NCBI GenBank assembly: GCA_027559495.1
Contig: JAMXSV010000026.1
Coordinates: 1,860,001-1,924,000 of the forward strand
Source: Aurifilum marmelostoma
Taxonomy: Eukaryota; Ascomycota; Sordariomycetes; Diaporthales; Cryphonectriaceae
Length of the DNA stretch: 64,000 nt
Reading direction: 5' to 3'
Position numbers and translations under genes: made by a program. The notes under the pieces are model-generated. The model was not told the origin of the DNA. It saw only the letters and a program-made list of their open reading frames with translations, and did no database searches. Shown one piece after another: positions 42,077 to 52,275 of this stretch; the first letter of the stretch is position 1; each line of letters opens with the position of its first letter.

Positions 42077-43850
42077 CTTGACGGTCTAAGAGGAGGAGGA
42101 GGAGGAGTAGTAGTGGAGGAGGGAGAGGAGGAAGATGTTCGTTGTGGTGGTGGCTTGCTTGGCGAGAAACGGCGGGTTGTCGACGATGTGGCCCTGTTGC
42201 CTTTCTGATCCGAGTCAAGGGCAGAGTGGCGGGTTGGTGTTGCACAGAAAGGTGAGTTGGCGTGGGCGGCTGATGTGTACTCGTTGATGGGGGAAAAAGA
42301 AGCAGAGCCTTCACGAAACCGTATCCTGCCTTGTAGTCTGGATAGAAAGTACTACGACGGTGGTAGCAGCCGTCGGCGCAAGGGTGACGTCCCTAGGCCC
42401 AAGGGTCGCATAGATCGAGGCGATAAGCAGGGGGTGCTGCGATAAGAAAGGCGGTCAGAGTCCCGGGGCAGGTGGCAGAATTATCCCTCCTAGCCTCAAA
42501 ATTTCCCCAACCGCGCGATATCGCTTCACCTTTTCTCTTTCCTCCTCTCAACATCAAGACCACATACTCAAATCACAGCCAGCATTGCATTCACCCCCAC
42601 ATTACTGGCAGTTCCGAATCGTGGTCGAGAGCGAACAAGAGAAGTGTCCTAAAACCGTCATCACGAGGGCCCCTAATCTGCGTGGCATTCCCAGGAACCG
42701 ATGACGACCTGATGACACAGACATTGCAACACTGCGTGCCTCGCGTGCCGGGCTGGCCATCCTGCTGCTGGTTGTGGAGGATGAGCTGCGTCGAGGCTGG
42801 AGGGCGATAAGGCGTAAGTGATGCTGCTTTTTTTTTTTTTTTTTTTTTTGCGCATCACAAGACCTGCCATGATGCAATTAATTCTTCATCTGGTAAGCTG
42901 AAGCGCCCAGCCTGTCTGCTCCAGGTGGGACAGATGTGGTTGAGCTTGACGAGACGATCTATTGGCAATCAACAACTATCACCTCTGAGCAGGATCATTC
43001 TTATGTGTTGATATACAGCCTCGGCGTGACCTCCAGCAGGATGGAGGCTAATTATCATGATTGGACAGTTCTCCTTCGTTCGCAAGCTTCCTCTAATCAG
43101 CTCAATCCAGTTTTGATCACTGTTGGAAGTACGTAGTGAGGGGTCCCTCGGCAGAGATCGAGGTGTAATGAGCTGGTCAGACAGCTGTCCGGTCCTAGGC
43201 GCTGTATCAGGTGAAATACTACGAAATTACAGCGACAGACGTACACATGACTTGGTCCTCCTGTGGGAACAAGAATAAAATATCTAATTCGCCTGCAAAT
43301 GTTTCCAGAAATTGATCTGGGCCGGCGTAATGATAATCCCCAGGTGGTGATTTGCAGCGTAGTTTTTAACCCCCCCCCCACCTCGATTCCGACATCGCGG
43401 GACGGCGGGGCGGAAAGAAGCTTGGAAGTTCATGACTCTTTGTACCTAGAAGCAGTTGGGAAGCACGTCTTGCAAACGGCAATCGTCCTCGTGCTGTGAC
43501 CTACTGCTGCTCCTGCTGCTCTGCCTTTATCGACTGCTTTTTTCTTATCTTCTCCTCCTCTCGACTTGGTCCAGGAGCGGCTGAGTGCACCGCCTTTTGC
43601 ACAGCTTGTGCCCAACCTACTACCTCTGACGCCTTCTATCTTCTGGTTTTTTCTCCCCTTTCTACTTTCTTCTTTGCCCCTCGTCATCGAATCACCCACT
43701 CCGTCGAGATCTGCCACCACTGGCAGCTTCGTGGCTGAGCGGTCTAGTCTTCCACATACTGCCCTCCGTTGCCGCTGCCAATTGCTGGCGTTGACCCCTC
43801 TCTTCTCTTCGAAAATTACACGCGCCGCTGCAGCAGTCCCCCCTCTCAAG
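42077..43850. promoter_or_regulatory. Divergent region between YJU2 and MTHFR, 1.8 kb
   Basis: Holds both promoters. Contains T22 at 42828-42849. From 43566 the sequence is open in frame with MTHFR, but it is pyrimidine-rich leader in composition. Confidence 0.5.
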
Positions 43851-45890
43851 ATGGACAAGATCACCGACAAGATCGCGGCCATGCCGCCCGACGCCAGCTA
43901 CTTCTCGCTCGAGTTCTTCCCTCCCAAGACGGCCATGGGTTTCGCCAACCTGCGATCACGTCTCGAGCGGATGGCCCGCGCCCTCAAGCCGACCTTCGTC
44001 AACGTCACCTGGGGCGCCGGCGGCTCCACCGAAGACAAGTCCCTCGAGCTCGCCGAGATCTGCCAGCGCGAGCTGGGCCTGACCACCTGCCTGCACCTGA
44101 CCTGCACCAACATGAGTCGCCGCCAGATCGACAAGGCCCTCGAGGACGCCAAGGCGCTGGGTATCAGGAACATCCTGGCCCTGAGGGGTGACCCTCCGCG
44201 CAGGGCCGAGTACAAGGACGAGAATGAAGAGGCGGACCTGGACGGGTCCGAGGAGTTCAACTGGGCGGTGGACCTGGTCAGGTACATACGGCGAAACCAT
44301 GGTGACTACTTCTGTATCGGCGTGGCTGCCTACCCCGAGGGCCATGCGGACGAGAGTCATCCCCTGGGCCAGAGCATGGAACACGATCTGCCCTACCTGG
44401 TGGAGAAGGCCCAGGCCGGGGCCGACTTCATCATGACGCAGCTCTTCTTCGACATCAAGGCCTACGACACCTTCGAGAGGACACTACGGGAGCACCCCAG
44501 CGGCGCGTTCAAGGACATCATCGTCATCCCCGGCCTGATGCCCATACAGAACTACCAGATGATCAAGCGGACGACCAAGCTGAGCCACGCCAGGATACCG
44601 GATGACCTGATGGCGCGGCTGGACGAGGTGAGGAAGGACGACGAGAAGGTCAAACAGGTCGGCGTCGACATCCTCAGCGAGCTGGTCGAGCAGGTCCGCG
44701 AGATCAAGAGCAGGACGCCAGGGCCCAACGGCTTCCATTTCTACACCCTCAACCTGGAGAAGGCCGTCTCGTTCATACTCGAGCGCACAAACCTGATCCC
44801 GCCCGACTCGGACGACGAGGAGGCCGTGGCCGACGATCTTCTTCCTCTCACGGCGCCCAGGATCGCCATCAACGGCTCCGGCTCTAATCACTCACAAGAC
44901 CACCTCGTCCCCGGTGGGCCTCCGTCCCGCAGACAGTCACATGTATCTTCGGAGCCTCGGAACCGGGTCATCGTCTCGGGTCACCGCACGCCCTCCAACC
45001 CAGAATACGAGGCCACCCAGCTAGAGGCGTCGCGGCCCTACGAACCCGTCCAGAGCCGAGCTAACACCCTGGCCATCTCGGAGGGCGAGGGTGTGCTGGG
45101 CCGCGAGGCTACGTGGGATGACTTCCCCAACGGCCGCTGGGGAGATGCGCGCTCGCCTGCCTACGGTGAGATCGACGGTTACGGCGTGAGCCTGCACATG
45201 AGCATCACGCAGGCCAAGACGCTGTGGGGCGAGCCCAAGAAGGCCGAGGACATCAGCAGCCTGTTCATCCGGCACCTGAGGAGCGAGCTGTCGGCCATCC
45301 CCTGGAGCGAGGAAGAGTTCAACGCCGAGACGGGGACGATCAGGGACCAGCTGCTGGCCCTCAACACGCGCGGATGGTGGACCGTGGCCTCACAGCCCGC
45401 CGTCAACGGCCTGCGCTCCAGCGACCCGACGTTTGGCTGGGGCCCGGCAAACGGATTTGTCTTCCAGAAGGCCTTTGTCGAGTTCTTCATACCGGCGGAC
45501 GACTGGAAGCGGCTGCACGAGCAGCTCTGCAGGCCCGAGATGAAGGACAAGGTGTGGTTCTACGCGGCCAACGCGGAGGGGGATTTCGTCTCCTCCGACG
45601 CCAGCGGTGGGCTGAATGTCGAGGTCAAGGAGGCCAGCACCAACGCCGTGACGTGGGGTGTGTTCCCCGGCAAGGAGATCATCACGCCGACCATCATCGA
45701 GGAGGTCAGCTTCCGAGCATGGGCGGAGGAGGCCTTTGGCATCTGGGGCGAGTGGGCGCAGGTGTACGGCAAGGGCTCCGACAGCACAGCGCTGCTGGAG
45801 AGCCTGAAGGGCAAGCTGTGGCTGGTCAACATCATCCATCACGAGTATGTGGAGAAGGATGCGCTGTGGGATTTCCTGAAGAGCGCCTAA
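43851..45890 (+). CDS. MET12: Methylenetetrahydrofolate reductase, MET12 type
   Basis: Reduces 5,10-methylene-THF to 5-methyl-THF for methionine synthesis. Single exon, 679 residues. The N-terminal TIM-barrel domain (1-310) shows YFSLEFFPPKT, VNVTWGAGGSTEDKSLEL, LHLTCTNMSRRQID, NILALRGDPPR, VAAYPEGHADE, MTQLFFD and GFHFYTLNLEKAV. A low-complexity linker (about 320-410; DSDDEEAV, then Ser/Pro/Arg-rich) probably includes the regulatory phosphorylation region. The C-terminal AdoMet-sensing domain (from about 415) has ATWDDFPNGRWGD, RSPAYGEIDGYG, GWGPANGFVFQKAFVEFF and ends HEYVEKDALWDFLKSA. These blocks match the Met12 paralogue better than Met13. ATG 43851 begins MDKITDKIA, the usual start; an earlier in-frame ATG at 43566 would add 95 unusual residues. 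Confidence 0.95.
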   Translation: MDKITDKIAAMPPDASYFSLEFFPPKTAMGFANLRSRLERMARALKPTFVNVTWGAGGSTEDKSLELAEICQRELGLTTCLHLTCTNMSRRQIDKALEDAKALGIRNILALRGDPPRRAEYKDENEEADLDGSEEFNWAVDLVRYIRRNHGDYFCIGVAAYPEGHADESHPLGQSMEHDLPYLVEKAQAGADFIMTQLFFDIKAYDTFERTLREHPSGAFKDIIVIPGLMPIQNYQMIKRTTKLSHARIPDDLMARLDEVRKDDEKVKQVGVDILSELVEQVREIKSRTPGPNGFHFYTLNLEKAVSFILERTNLIPPDSDDEEAVADDLLPLTAPRIAINGSGSNHSQDHLVPGGPPSRRQSHVSSEPRNRVIVSGHRTPSNPEYEATQLEASRPYEPVQSRANTLAISEGEGVLGREATWDDFPNGRWGDARSPAYGEIDGYGVSLHMSITQAKTLWGEPKKAEDISSLFIRHLRSELSAIPWSEEEFNAETGTIRDQLLALNTRGWWTVASQPAVNGLRSSDPTFGWGPANGFVFQKAFVEFFIPADDWKRLHEQLCRPEMKDKVWFYAANAEGDFVSSDASGGLNVEVKEASTNAVTWGVFPGKEIITPTIIEEVSFRAWAEEAFGIWGEWAQVYGKGSDSTALLESLKGKLWLVNIIHHEYVEKDALWDFLKSA

Positions 45891-47101
45891 GAGGGGGGGG
45901 GGTTGTGGGGGGGAAAGGATGTACTATTGATGGTTCAGCCAAAGCTGATGGCAGTACAACAAATAAAAACCATTTAAACAACGACAAATGCGCGTTCATA
46001 CGTTCTCACCACCAGTTGAGTGTGTGAAGGTCCAGCCTCGTCTTTTACAATTGTGGATCTCGTCTCCGTGTCATCTGAACCCGGCGTCCGGCCCGAGCCC
46101 GTACATTTTTTTTGTTATTCCTCAGCGCTTCCACAATGACAGGACTTGGATATTTCACCTTCGACTCACTCTGGAATCATCATCACGATATTTATCTTGT
46201 GGTGTTGGTTCCTCGCTTCCCGCAGACCATTCCTCGTGCAGCTCGCCTGCGCCTCCTGAAACAACATAACCCCAGACAACGACCCATTTAATCGACTATG
46301 GTGTGGTTTGAAATTGCCAGCTCGGCTTCTCGGCTCCATCCACCCCCCCCTTGTTTATGCCCTGTGCTTATGAGCCGTACCACTGGGATGGGTGGCAGCC
46401 AATCAGTCGCGACCAACAGCCCATCTCATACTTTTTTTGTTCTCTTCTTTGGGATCCTCCGGGTCTGACGGTGGGGGGGGGGGGGGGAAGAAAGCCTTGT
46501 CCGTTGATTGAGGAGGGAGCTGCCCGCCGCTGAACAGGGTCTAGAATTGGGAACATGCTATCTGTTTTGTTTGATCCTGTCGTGTGGTGTGGGGTGATTT
46601 CGTTCTTTGCTTCCCTTTTCTTGATGGCCTCGCCCGCTTTCTCTCCCTCTCTCGCTCTCTTGCCATCCTTTTTGCGCCGTTACTTTCACTTTCACTTCGC
46701 TGTATACCCAAGGTTCTTGCTTCCCTTTTTTCTTTCTTTCGAGAAAACAACAGCGTTGATCACTGTCCTATTTTTTTTCTTGGCTTCGACCCCACTCAGT
46801 CTTGCATTTTTCTGAGACTCTCCCCTCAGCTCATCGTCAGCCTCATCTCTTTGACCGACGGACACCGACACCTAAATCCTGATCGGCTCATTCCGCTAGC
46901 GGCACATCTCTTTGTCGAGTCTCTCGTCCACCTCCAAAAAAAAAAGATCGGCGGATCACACATCCAGCAATAAGCACGGGCATAGGAACCACGAAAGTCC
47001 CTCCTCTTGGTCGGGGGAAAAAATAAAAATAAGAAAAGACTGCCGATCGAATTCAGACCCATTAGTTGTCCCTCTTTTCCACCCGTTGTCCGACCAACAA
47101 G
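45891..47101. other. Intergenic, 1.2 kb
   Basis: MTHFR 3' region and promoter/leader of the small membrane protein. G run of about 16 at 46472-46487; T/C-rich leader from 46560 on. No other gene seen. Confidence 0.5.
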
Positions 47102-47374
47102 ATGTCCGCTGCAGCAGCAGCCGCCGAAGCCGCGACGACCAACTGGAAGACGTACGATGGCGTCGTCCCGCAGAAATTCATGTTCTACGCCGTGTTCTTC
47201 CCCGTGCTGATGGCCGTGTTCCTGGTGCTGCCTGCGGGCATGTGCTACTTTTGTCTGTCCAGAGGAAAGATTACGCCCTACTCGCCGCCCAATATGGTCG
47301 GCGGGGGTGGATTTGGTACGGGATCTCTCTTTCACCCTCTCCGCTGCTCCTGGTCTTTGATCAGCTACACATAG
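47102..47374 (+). CDS. Small single-pass membrane protein, hypothetical
   Basis: 90 residues if unspliced. Starts MSAAAAAAEAATTNWKTYDG and has one clear membrane segment (about residues 27-53, FMFYAVFFPVLMAVFLVLPA) followed by a basic, Pro-rich exit (CLSRGKITPYSPPNMVGGGG). The last 20 residues are doubtful. GTACGG at 47316 could be a donor with acceptor AG at 47364 or 47374, replacing the tail by a Glu/Gly-rich one. ATG sits in AAGATGTCC after a pyrimidine-rich leader. No domain recognised; function unknown. Confidence 0.55.
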   Translation: MSAAAAAAEAATTNWKTYDGVVPQKFMFYAVFFPVLMAVFLVLPAGMCYFCLSRGKITPYSPPNMVGGGGFGTGSLFHPLRCSWSLISYT

Positions 47375-49067
47375 CATGTATGGATCTTATCCAGAGGAAG
47401 AGAGAGGGGGGGGGGGGGACGTGGACAGCTTCCCTGGGGTCTCGCTCCTGGGCCCCTTCTGCTGCCACCGTCCTCCTCTCGCCTCATCTCCTGCCTGCAG
47501 TGGTTGAGAGCTTGGAACATCTCTTGTCGGCTGACTGACTGACTGACTGACGAGGTACGCAGACAGGAAAGCTCCCCGAAATGGGTCGGTGAACCACGGG
47601 TCTGTAGCTGAAAAGTAGGATCGGACATGGTCCGAGTTGAATGGCTTCGGTGTGATGTCTTGAGATTAAACTTTTGACCAAACGACGAGGGACACGGCCG
47701 CAGGATCAAGCACACGCCGGCTGCAGCGCGACAACTATCTTTTTGCCGTGTCCTCCGCGCCGAGGTGTGCCCACTGACCACCTGCATCTTGACTCACGAG
47801 GACAAGTCCAGACGGAGAGAGCCGTCAATGGAGGCGCAGGGGCCTTGAGGGGGTCCAGGGCACGTGGCCTATCTCGATGATGAGGCGTGGACATTGATCA
47901 TGGCACAGGAGTCAGATGTCAGGGGGGGGGGTTGTTTTCTTTTTTTTTAACTTTTATTTTGTTGTTTATTCCACATAGCGCCAGGGGGGTTATTATGCAT
48001 TTTGAATCAAGACGTGCATTTCGAGATCGATCTCAAGCTTTTTTGAATTATGATACTTTCCAATCTTCTATCATTTTGACCAAAGCGTCATGTTCTTCAC
48101 TTGATATTTTTAGGCCTCAAGGCCAGGCAGGACAACAAGCGCACCGTCGCATCGCAGCAACCACTGACTCACCTTCCTGGCACAGATCATCGTCATTATC
48201 GTCCGTCGTCGTCCTCATCAATCAACGACAAGCGGAACCCTTGTGGGCAAGAATCAGCGGGACGCGACAGAGGACCCTCTCTCCGGAAATACTACAGCAT
48301 GGTTTCCAGGGACGCCAGGACGCCTAATGCTGCCGGCAGTCGCCTGCTACCCCGTCCCCTGCGAGCATAGACGAGAAGAGGGAGCGAGGGGGGACCCTGT
48401 GTTTTTCTTTTCTTCTTCTCTTTCCCTCCCTCCCCCCTGACAGACATGCATGATCCAAGAACCTGCTCTGGCCCGGCGCCCAGCATCTCCTCTCCCTGGA
48501 AAGGGGCTCCACCAATTTAACCAATTGGGGCAGCGATTGGTGGTGGGGGGGGGGGAGCCCTGTTGATTTTCCCCTGTGAACCTTGGGACGACCATTGTGG
48601 GCTTCTTTCGGAGTCCCCAGCTCGACGAGGCAAATGGCGCATGGCAGTGGCTGCAGAACCCCGTCAAACTCAAGTCATGACCGGTGACAACCCCCCCCTT
48701 CCACTCTCAACTCCACCATGGTTGTCCATAAGAAAACCGGCTGGCGGTGCGTCGCAATCAGTGCGGATGGTCCCTTCCCCCTCCCCCCCCTCGCCAAACC
48801 ACTCGGAAGGGGGTTTTGGAAATATTGTCGTACCCGTAAGGAACCCCGAAGAGAGAGAGAGAGAGAGAGATCGCTGCACGTGCCCAGTGTCAAATGCGGC
48901 CGAGGATGATAGGGCAGACGTCTAGGTCGTTCACGAAGGCGTCCTCCCGTCCCCCCCCCCCCCTCGATACTGCACCTCGAGCGGCGCAGAACAACTTCAC
49001 AATACAATACCACTTGTACTGTACTGTTGTTACCTGCCTGCATGACCTGATTGCCGCCATAACGCCT

Positions 49068-49098
<31 letters not shown>

Positions 49099-49169
49099 GC
49101 CCTCGCCGCACACTCTTTCTCAGTCTCTCTCTCTTTTCTCCTCATGAGCGGCCGGGACAGCCAGCAAAG
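47375..49169. other. Intergenic, 1.8 kb
   Basis: No gene supported. Contains (TGAC)5 at about 47532-47551, (AG)n at 48850-48871, C12-13 near 48952, and (TG)n at 49071-49098 close to the next start. A GTAC-rich tract (TTGTACTGTACTGTTG) lies at about 49015-49030. Confidence 0.5.
49071..49098 (+). repeat. (TG)n microsatellite
   Basis: About 14 TG units, ending 72 bases before the start of the membrane protein gene. Confidence 0.95.
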
Positions 49170-51036
49170 ATGCAGGTCACATTCCCCATAGTCACTGGCC
49201 TCCAGAAGGCCCTGCTCGCCTCCTCCATCATCTTCAGCATCCTGCCTGCAGCCGCCGTCACCCTCCGCATCGTCTCGCACCGCCTTGCGCACCGCTCGCT
49301 GACCGCAAGTGACTACTGCGTGATATTTGCGGGTTTGTTCGCGTACGTTTTATTTATTCTTCTATGTACCCTTTTTTTTTTTTTATGTGTCTTCATCTGG
49401 AATTTTTTTTTTTAAAATCTTGTGTCTCGCCTCCCCCGTCCTTTCCCCCTTGTGCCCCTTTTTGTTTGTTTCTGAAAGTACCATGCGTTTTCTTCTCCCA
49501 CCCCCCTTTTGAGTTGCTTCCAGGGCGGGTCTTGTTTCTTTCCTGTGGGCTGTTCTGCTTGTATCCTGCCCAATGCTCATGCTCAAGGCCACTCATGGCC
49601 TGATTGAAGATGATGGGGTCCTGTTGTGTCCTGTGCCCGATTTACTGGAATTGTGCCGAGAGTGAGGAGAAAGAAAGAAGAAGAAGAAAAAAAGAATGGT
49701 TTCCGTGACTCGTGTGATATATTCGAGAAGGGACAACGATGCCAAAGAAACCCCCCAAAAAATAAAGGTACCTGCTCATGAGATTGGGTTTGTCGGCTGA
49801 CTTCCGGTGCGCCTGTGCAGCATCGGCTACCAGGCGGCCTCGATCACGGCCGTCCTGCACGCCGGGATGGGATACGGGCACGAGGTGGACATCGTGGCCG
49901 AGTACGGATCGGACCCGGTCACCAAGCTCCTGCAGCTCCTCTTCTCGTTCGAGCTGCTGTGGTCGGTCAGCATGAGCCTCTCCAAGACGTCCATCCTGCT
50001 GCTCTACATCAAGGTCTTCCGGGACTCGTACGTGGAGCTCGCCTCCAAGGTCACCACCGCCGCCGTCCTCCTGTGGCTCGCCGCCACCCTCCTCGGCGCC
50101 CTGCTCCTCTGCAGGCCGCTGCAGTCCAACTGGGTCTACATCCCAGACGGCCACTGCGGCGACCAGGTCAACTTCTACTTCATCAGCGGCGTCATCAACC
50201 TGGCCACGGACTTTATCGTCGTGAGCCTGCCGCTGCTGCACTTGTCCCGGCTCAAGCTGCCCAGGGAGTCCAGGAATGGTCTGATTGTGGTATTCGGCCT
50301 CGGGTTCTTGTAAGGTTTCCCCCTTTCCACCCAATGCCACCAATCCTGTGCATAAAAACAACAATATGCACACCCACACAAACACAAACACAAACACAAA
50401 CACACACATATACAAATACATATACTTATACTGCGTGCCTCTTCGCCCTGGCCTGCCCCTCCCCCTCCAACAGGACCAGTATCGTTAGCATTATCCGCCT
50501 ACCATACCTAAAGAACCTGTTATGGACCGACCGCACCTGGACCATCGCCGTCCCCAACCTCCTCACGGGCATCGAGCCGAGCATGGCCGTGACGCTGGCC
50601 TGCGTGCCGCTCCTCAAGCCCCTGCTGGGCCTCAGGAGGCGGCGGTGCTTCGGGCTGAGGGAGTTCAGGGAGAAGCGCAAGGCGAGGAAGATCGCCTCGC
50701 GGTTCCGCATGGGTGGCGGCGGCGGGGGCGGCGGCGGCGGGGGGGCCCAACGAGCTGCGGACGCACCAGTACGACCCGGACCACGCACGGCAGCTGAGGC
50801 TGCGCGCCGACAACGTGCTGCACACGGCGAGGGTGTCGGCGCCGCCGCCGGGCGGGGATGGTTGTGCGGGGGACAGTGGTTGTGGTGGGGCTGGGCGGTC
50901 CGGGGAGATGGACACGGATGATAGCATGTGGGAGCTGAAGGAGGGCAAGGGGCCCGAGATCACGGTTAATAGGAAGTGGGAGGTGACGAGGGAGAAGGCA
51001 GGCGACTGGACGCAGATGCTGGGGACGCAGTCATGA
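49170..51036 (+). CDS. Rhodopsin-domain integral membrane protein (SAT4/PTH11-like), frame disturbed
   Basis: Seven-span membrane protein of the large fungal rhodopsin-domain family; ligand unknown. Exons 49170-49342, 49821-50309 and 50474-51036. Segments run from ALLASSIIFSILPAAAVTLR in exon 1, through LLQLLFSFELLWSVSMSLSK, then TSILLLYIKVF, AAVLLWLAATLLGALLLCRP and NFYFISGVINLATDFIVVSL in exon 2, to TIAVPNLLTGIEPSMAVTLA in exon 3. The family motif SMSLSKTSILLLYIKVF is clear. Intron 1 is 478 nt, very long for this genome; intron 2 is 164 nt with a CACAAA-type repeat. In exon 3 a run of seven G (50739-50745) breaks the frame. With one G removed it continues PNELRTHQYDPDHARQ to MWELKEGKGPEITVNRKWEV and stops at 51036, the usual tail of this family, for 407 residues. 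Confidence 0.85.
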
Positions 51037-52275
51037 AGACAAGAGAAGGGAAATGTGGTTGATGGTGATTGACTGGAGTAATCGATGGGATCATCGGACC
51101 TCTGAGGGAGGCGAGATGATACTCCATCTCTTCGAGCCGAGACTCGACAGCGACGACGACGACATGGAGCGGATACACCGACAGCAGGTCATACTCCATT
51201 TCAGAGGACTTCCGCCACTCGTCGATGAGGGCACGGGGAAACCTGCCCCAGCCGTTGCTGGAATAAACCCTCTCCGAGCGGCAGACCCTCGAGGAACGAT
51301 GCCACCCTGCAGCCAGCAGCCCGCATCTCTGCCAACACAGGCCGAAGAATACGAGGAGACGACAAAGACCCCTACGCCTCCTTCTCGGCATCCTTGGCTG
51401 TAGGAGGCGCTATACTACACCATGAAGCTGTCCAAGCAGACTCTTTGAAGTTGAAGATGCAAGGGGCAACAACCTACTTGCTTCTCCGTCGTCGCCTGCC
51501 TGTGAAGGAGGATGACGTGTGGTTGGTTGCAAGTCATGTCAGACTCCGGATGTTGAACCTTTTCATGAGGCTATATTCTATGCCCAGAGAGGAGACATCA
51601 TGGGATTCGAGTGTTGCTTGTGCTGTGGCGCAGAAGAGCTGTGACTGGCACAGATATATTTGCCTCTCGAGGTCTATTCAGGACTGACACGGGATATGGA
51701 GGTCACAACCCTATTATTGAAGTCTGCAACAAACCTCAATCTGAAAAGATTGTTTGCATACTGCAGCCCTTTTGAGGCAGGGAAACAAAGAGAAAACAAG
51801 AAAAACAGCAAAGGTATTTGGGATAGGAAATTTGGTATCAGGGCTTGGGAGTTCAGATAGAAGGATCAAGCTCCAGCTTACAAAGACGGCACTCACCATG
51901 CTGATTATACTGATGGGTCTTTTGGAATTGCAATAAATTGTTTGTCAAGAGCATGAATTCTGCTGTGCACCTTGGAAGCACCAAATGAGAAGGTTATTGA
52001 TTCAAACATGTACAGTGGCACAGTATTATTGTCAGATCGGATGTACTAAACAGGTAGTTTTCAGTGGCAGCTAGATGAGTGAGATTGGGCCCAAGGCTGG
52101 CAGGGCAAGGCTGCATGTGGGAGACCCCTGCCCCTGCATCCACGCTAAGATAACCTTATTCTTATCGCTGCAAAAAAGTTGTACTGGGTTCTTTTTTGAC
52201 TTGACGAGGTCGACATAGTCCTTTTCTGGCAGTCCCCCCCCTCCTTCAGTCCTTTTTCTTGCGCGGCCTGCAAAT
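51037..52275. other. Intergenic, 1.2 kb
   Basis: 3' region of the membrane protein gene and UTP13 promoter. No gene supported; AT content rises from 51.4 kb on. Confidence 0.5.
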
